Shown here in pieces: positions 6,708 through 9,314 of a stretch of 9,314 nt of DNA. The notes beneath the pieces were generated by a model. It ran no database searches, had not been told where the DNA came from, and saw nothing but the letters and a program-made list of their open reading frames with translations. The DNA comes from Methanobacteriaceae archaeon (GTDB lineage: Archaea > Methanobacteriota > Methanobacteria > Methanobacteriales > Methanobacteriaceae): contig CAAGFH010000122.1 of the NCBI GenBank assembly GCA_900769095.1, forward strand, positions 1 to 9,314, in the 5' to 3' direction. Positions within the stretch are counted from its first letter, which is position 1; every line of letters begins with the position of its first letter. The position numbers and the translations under genes were made by a program.

Positions 6708-7529
6708 ATGGTTAGATTTTCACAAACTCTTGATGATAAACACTCAAAAAGTAGAGAAAAACCTTATGTTCAAGTTAGGGAGAATCCTTATCATGTATAT
6801 GAGGATAGACAATCTTACAGTGTTCAAAATCAGGATGAATTTTATAAACAACCCTCTAGACAACAAAGATATCCTGAAGAGGACTTTTATGCACAAAAAG
6901 ATGAAGTTGTCTATGAAAGACCTGTTTATGAAAGAGAATCTATCCAGCCTGATTATTCAAAACCTGAATTAAATTTCCCTGCTGATCAAAATATTCAGTT
7001 TGGTGTTGAATATTCTCCAAATTCAAGACCTCCTGTAATTGGTAACAACTACACAATCAGGTCAAATTCAATTATCTATAATGATGTTGTAATTGGAGAT
7101 AATTTTAGAACAGGACACAATGTGGTTATTCGTGAAAATACCAATATTGGTGATGATGTTTTAATTGGAACCAATACTGTAATCGAAGGGGATGTAATTA
7201 TTGGAAATGATGTTAGTATTCAATCTAATGTTTATATTCCAACTAATTCTGTAATTGAGGATAATGTATTTATCGGGCCTTGTGCTTGTTTTACTAATGA
7301 TAAATATCCTGTAAGAATTAATTATGAACTTCAAGGACCAAAAATAAGACGTGGTGCTTCAATTGGTGGTAATACTACATTTTTATCAAATGTTGAAGTA
7401 GGTGAAGGAGCTATTGTTGCTGCAGGAGCTATTGTAATACACTCTGTTCCACCATTCTATTTGGCTATTGGAACACCTGCACGTATTAAACCGCTTCCTG
7501 ATCACTTGAAAGTTCCAAATAAATTTTAA
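6708..7529 (+). CDS. WbpD-like left-handed beta-helix (hexapeptide) acyltransferase with a polar N-terminal extension
   Basis: The C-terminal two thirds (about 100-265) is a left-handed beta-helix acyltransferase of the WbpD/WxcM-N type, which N-acetylates amino-sugar nucleotides for surface polysaccharides using acetyl-CoA. Hexapeptide turns such as VIGNNY, VIGDNF, NIGDDV and IIGNDV are followed by the family markers [33 protein letters not shown] and [14 protein letters not shown]. The catalytic His of this family would be in RTGHNVVI. The first 95-100 residues are not part of the family: they are rich in Y, Q, E, R and P, with no visible fold, and look disordered. The ATG at 6708 has a partial ribosome site and a promoter upstream. 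The exact substrate is unknown. Rubredoxin genes follow 12 nt downstream and are probably co-transcribed. Confidence 0.8.
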   Translation: MVRFSQTLDDKHSKSREKPYVQVRENPYHVYEDRQSYSVQNQDEFYKQPSRQQRYPEEDFYAQKDEVVYERPVYERESIQPDYSKPELNFPADQNIQFGVEYSPNSRPPVIGNNYTIRSNSIIYNDVVIGDNFRTGHNVVIRENTNIGDDVLIGTNTVIEGDVIIGNDVSIQSNVYIPTNSVIEDNVFIGPCACFTNDKYPVRINYELQGPKIRRGASIGGNTTFLSNVEVGEGAIVAAGAIVIHSVPPFYLAIGTPARIKPLPDHLKVPNKF

Positions 7530-7541
7530 TGAGGTTTTTTT

Positions 7542-7703
7542 ATGGCTCAATATATGTGTAAAATCTGCAGATATGTCTTTGATGAAGATAATGTTGAAGA
7601 AGGATTAGGTATTGACAATGGAACTAAATTTGAAGACTTACCTTCCTCATTTAAATGCCCAAAATGTAAAATGTCAAAAGGCATGTTTGAAAAAATAGAT
7701 TAA
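7542..7703 (+). CDS. Rubredoxin, 53 aa
   Basis: This small iron protein carries single electrons through one iron bound by four cysteines. It has the classic size and the two cysteine pairs C6-x-x-C9 (CKICRYVFDEDN) and C39-x-x-C42 (FKCPKCKMSKGMFEKID). The loop between them includes GIDNGTKFEDLP, the usual rubredoxin hairpin with its L-P-x-x-F-x-C-P element. The usual G after the second pair is K here and the usual G after the first is R, so it is somewhat divergent. GAGG at 7531-7534 precedes the ATG by 7 nt, and the gene sits 12 nt behind the acyltransferase stop. In methanogens such proteins feed electrons to oxygen- and peroxide-detoxifying enzymes; the partner here is not visible. Confidence 0.88.
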   Translation: MAQYMCKICRYVFDEDNVEEGLGIDNGTKFEDLPSSFKCPKCKMSKGMFEKID

Positions 7704-7752
7704 TTTATATATTAAAATGAATATACTATTATTAATTAAATGTATTTAGGAG
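7704..7752 (+). promoter_or_regulatory. TATA-like element and ribosome site before the second rubredoxin-type gene
   Basis: TTTATATATTA at 7704-7714, immediately after the stop of the first rubredoxin, looks like a TATA box. The expected start near 7735 leaves a short leader with AGGAG at 7748-7752, 8 nt before the ATG at 7761. The second and third rubredoxin-type genes may thus have their own promoter in addition to read-through. Confidence 0.5.
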
Positions 7753-7760
7753 AATTAAAT

Positions 7761-7880
7761 ATGGCTAAATTCAAATGTAAACTTTGTGGATATGTAACTG
7801 ATGAATTCGAAGAACTCCCAGAAGACTACAAATGTCCAATGTGCGGTGCAAACACCGACATGTTTGAAAAAGTAGAATAG
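7761..7880 (+). CDS. Minimal rubredoxin-like protein, 39 aa
   Basis: The 39-residue product has both iron-binding pairs, C6-x-x-C9 in [15 protein letters not shown] and C25-x-x-C28 in [17 protein letters not shown], separated by only 15 residues instead of about 29. This matches the short rubredoxin-like domain found at the end of rubrerythrins rather than classical rubredoxin, but here it stands alone. It most likely binds one iron and carries electrons. It has its own ribosome site (AGGAG) and is followed after 10 nt by a third gene of the same type. Confidence 0.85.
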   Translation: MAKFKCKLCGYVTDEFEELPEDYKCPMCGANTDMFEKVE

Positions 7881-7890
7881 GTGGTTTATA

Positions 7891-8001
7891 ATGGCTTATA
7901 TTTGTAAAGTTTGTGCATTCGTTTTAGAAGAAGACGAATTACCAGAAGATTACGTATGCCCAGTTTGTGGTGTACCTGCAGCTAACTTTGAAGAACAGTA
8001 A
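7891..8001 (+). CDS. Minimal rubredoxin-like protein, 36 aa
   Basis: This is the smallest of three tandem rubredoxin-type genes. C5-x-x-C8 (CKVCAFVLEEDELP) and C23-x-x-C26 (YVCPVCGVPAANFEEQ) would hold one iron, and the L-P-E-D-Y-x-C-P element is shared with the 39-aa neighbour, so the two are probably duplicates. The glycine normally after the first pair is Ala here. GGTGG at 7880-7884, overlapping the upstream stop, serves as ribosome site. The codons at the 3' end form half of a hairpin terminator. It would be an electron carrier by family; no partner is visible. Confidence 0.85.
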   Translation: MAYICKVCAFVLEEDELPEDYVCPVCGVPAANFEEQ

Positions 8002-8030
8002 GTTCTTCAATAATATTTTATTTTTCTAAA
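7988..8030 (+). terminator. Hairpin terminator of the rubredoxin operon
   Basis: TTGAAGAAC (7988-7996) and GTTCTTCAA (8002-8010) form a perfect 9-bp stem around AGTAA, which contains the stop codon of the 36-aa gene. T-rich DNA follows (8011-8030) on the plus strand. On the minus strand no T-tract follows the stem, so it serves the plus-strand operon. Confidence 0.7.
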
Positions 8031-8614
8031 AATTGTTTATTTTTAAATTCAACACTAATTTTTCCAAGGTATTTTTCAAAAATCTTTAAAATATCTCTAT
8101 TGTCTTTTGATACAACATCATAGCTTACTTTATCACTATAATCTTTAGCAATTACTTCTAGTTTGTTATTTCTAACTTCTCCATCAACTGTTTTAATGTC
8201 ACTATATTCAAAATTAAGATTGTAAACATCATACTGTTCAATTTCGAGAATTTCAGCTTCTCCAATAGCTTCCATTACTGATTTTGAGTATGCTCTTACA
8301 AGTCCACCAGCACCAAGTTTAATTCCACCAAAGTATCTGGTAACAACTGCAGTAACATTATGAATCTCATTTTTTCTTAAAACATTAATCATAGGTTTTC
8401 CTGCTGTTCCACCAGGTTCTCCATCATCATCAAAGCCTTCTCCGTCACTTACAATGTATGCAGTACAGTTGTGTGTTGCATCATTGTATTTTTCATTGAA
8501 TTTACGAATAATTTCCTTGGATTCAGCTTTTGTCTTAGTTGGAACTAATGAACAGATAAATTGGGATTTTTTAACATTAATTTCAATTTGAATTGCTTTT
8601 TTAATAGTTTTCAT
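8018..8614 (-). CDS. yigZ: YigZ/IMPACT family protein (UPF0029)
   Basis: The 198-aa product has the usual length and markers of the YigZ/IMPACT family: DDGEPGGTAGKPMINVL at about 62-78 and VTRYFGGIKLGAGGLVRAYS at about 90-109, with KSQFIC near the start. The N-terminal domain (about 1-115) is the conserved IMPACT fold and the rest a ferredoxin-like C-terminal domain. The eukaryotic relative IMPACT modulates the Gcn2 stress kinase; the prokaryotic role is not settled. It is convergent with the rubredoxin operon, its stop lying 17 nt from the last rubredoxin stop, and divergent from the gene at 8680 across 65 bp. No clear ribosome site precedes its ATG (8612-8614), so the message may be nearly leaderless. 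Confidence 0.9.
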   Translation of the reverse strand: MKTIKKAIQIEINVKKSQFICSLVPTKTKAESKEIIRKFNEKYNDATHNCTAYIVSDGEGFDDDGEPGGTAGKPMINVLRKNEIHNVTAVVTRYFGGIKLGAGGLVRAYSKSVMEAIGEAEILEIEQYDVYNLNFEYSDIKTVDGEVRNNKLEVIAKDYSDKVSYDVVSKDNRDILKIFEKYLGKISVEFKNKQFLEK

Positions 8615-8628
8615 TGTATCAATATTTA

Positions 8629-8676
8629 TTTATATTAGTGTTAACATATTATTTTTAATAATTTTATTGGAGTGAT
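8629..8676 (+). promoter_or_regulatory. TATA box and strong ribosome site deciding a TTG start
   Basis: TTTATATTA at 8629-8637 is a likely TATA box, with a start expected near 8657. GGAGTGAT at 8669-8676 is an almost full match to the archaeal anti-ribosome-site sequence and lies 3 nt before TTG 8680, fixing this unusual start codon. The 65-bp gap 8615-8679 must also hold the promoter of the divergent yigZ gene. Confidence 0.6.
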
Positions 8677-8679
8677 ATT

Positions 8680-9024
8680 TTGTCTAAAAGTAAGTCTGCT
8701 GTATGTTTAGTGGTTTTTGTAGTATCAATTGTAGCTTTTTGTCTTGCTTGTGTTTGTGCATCAATGACTGGACAAATATCAATTTTACCAGATGACAATA
8801 CAACTAATGAGTTTATGGACAATGTTACAAATATTACTGAGGATATGATTAATAGAGATGATACTAGTTATGATGATTATAGCTATTCAGATTCTAACGA
8901 TTATTCTGATTCTCAAGTGGAGACTACTGTTGATGATAATAGTCATGATAATTCTGATTCAAAACAGGAATCAGATTCTAAACATGATCAAGAACACAGT
9001 TCTTCAGGTAATGAAACAGGCTAG
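8680..9024 (+). CDS. Small membrane-anchored or secreted acidic protein of unknown function
   Basis: The 114-aa product is not recognised as a known family. Residues 1-6 are polar and basic (MSKSKS), 7-28 form a strongly hydrophobic segment with four cysteines (C9, C21, C24, C26), and the remainder is hydrophilic. This predicts a signal anchor or signal peptide with the tail outside the cell. From about residue 58 the tail is low-complexity and dominated by D, S, N and Y (for example YSDSNDYSDSQ), then H/K/E/S near the end; it looks disordered and may be a cell-surface spacer. Three N-x-T sequons (DNTT, NVTN, NITE) could be glycosylated. The TTG start is supported by a strong ribosome site. 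Its stop overlaps the arfB stop on the other strand. Confidence 0.7.
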   Translation: MSKSKSAVCLVVFVVSIVAFCLACVCASMTGQISILPDDNTTNEFMDNVTNITEDMINRDDTSYDDYSYSDSNDYSDSQVETTVDDNSHDNSDSKQESDSKHDQEHSSSGNETG

Positions 9025-9314
9025 AAATCTAATAACTTTTCAACATCTAAAAGTACGGAGCTAATGGCTAAATCAAAGAGTCTTTTTCCGTACTCTTCAT
9101 CTATATAAACACCATTTTCTTCAACGTCTCTTGCACCTGCTTCAATGTTAGGGTCATCATGGCGTGCTTGTTTAAAACCATATAGGCCAATCTCTTCATA
9201 TTTGTTAACATCTGACTGATTTTTAAGTTCTTCTTCATTAACAATACCTAAGACTTTTGCCATTGACAACTCACCGCTTCCACCGTGAGGGCCTTCTGAA
9301 GAAATCACTTTATT
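9021..9314 (-). CDS. arfB: 3' part of a creatininase-family deformylase, probably ArfB (5' end outside the window)
   Basis: The visible 97 residues are a C-terminus running off the window edge; the GTG at 9306-9308 is internal. Features such as EGPHGGSGELSMAKVLGI, NKYEEIGLYGFKQAR and DEEYGKRLFDLAISSVLLDVEKLL resemble, from memory, the C-terminal third of archaeal ArfB, the creatininase-family enzyme that removes formate from the ring-opened GTP product (FAPy) in riboflavin and F420 precursor synthesis. The motif H-G-G-S-G-E-L-S takes the place of the creatininase H-A-G-x-x-E-T-S motif, whose acidic residue helps hold the metals. The other metal ligands lie outside the window. A creatininase-family paralogue is possible. 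The stop is shared through CTAG with the convergent gene at 8680. Confidence 0.7.
   Translation of the reverse strand, partial: NKVISSEGPHGGSGELSMAKVLGIVNEEELKNQSDVNKYEEIGLYGFKQARHDDPNIEAGARDVEENGVYIDEEYGKRLFDLAISSVLLDVEKLLDF

Noticed and set aside
6700..6972. 90-aa plus-strand frame overlapping the acyltransferase start
   Set aside because: It lies out of frame within the polar extension, with no ribosome site and no family character; it is a shadow of the gene at 6708.
8858..9064. 68-aa plus-strand frame rich in Ile, Leu and Met
   Set aside because: It is a shadow of the Asp/Ser-rich tail of the gene at 8680: GAT-rich repeats read one base off give ATG/ATT codons.

Overview
The window is strongly AT-rich and reads as a host-associated methanogenic archaeon, most likely Methanobrevibacter or a close relative. 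The pointers are archaeal TATA-type promoters with GGAGGT/GGAGTGAT ribosome sites, a secreted adhesin-like beta-helix protein carrying a papain-like (C1) peptidase and C-terminal Ig-like repeats, stand-alone rubredoxins, and the 3' end of what looks like arfB, a gene of archaeal riboflavin/F420 precursor synthesis. The genus is inferred from protein character, not from a marker gene.

Left part (1-3264): a type I restriction-modification specificity locus. A short minus-strand remnant resembling an HsdM tail (10-90) lies head-to-head with a complete two-domain hsdS (about 109-1353). A second, half-length hsdS follows (1446-2054), then a tyrosine recombinase with all catalytic residues (2269-3264). 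Both hsdS genes begin inside a 68-bp direct repeat with 2 mismatches; its first 49 bp are identical and end in an imperfect palindrome. This layout fits a recombination-driven (phase-variable) specificity locus. The hsdR and hsdM genes, and any expressed hsdS copy, must lie outside the window.

Middle (3341-6590): one large secreted adhesin/peptidase gene with its own TATA box, strong ribosome site, signal peptide and hairpin-plus-T terminator. Two opposite single-base frameshifts about 510 nt apart disrupt its beta-helix part. The peptidase, lectin-like and Ig-like domains downstream are clean.

Right part (6633-9314): a palindromic TATA region precedes a WbpD-like hexapeptide acyltransferase with an unusual polar N-terminal extension. 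Three tandem rubredoxin-type genes follow, too short for usual ORF cut-offs (53, 39 and 36 aa), and end in a hairpin terminator. On the minus strand is a YigZ/IMPACT family gene. Divergent from it is a small TTG-started membrane-anchored or secreted acidic protein, which converges on the 3' end of arfB so that both stops share one CTAG. No tRNA, rRNA, CRISPR array or insertion sequence was recognised. The longest gene-free stretch is about 214 bp (2055-2268).
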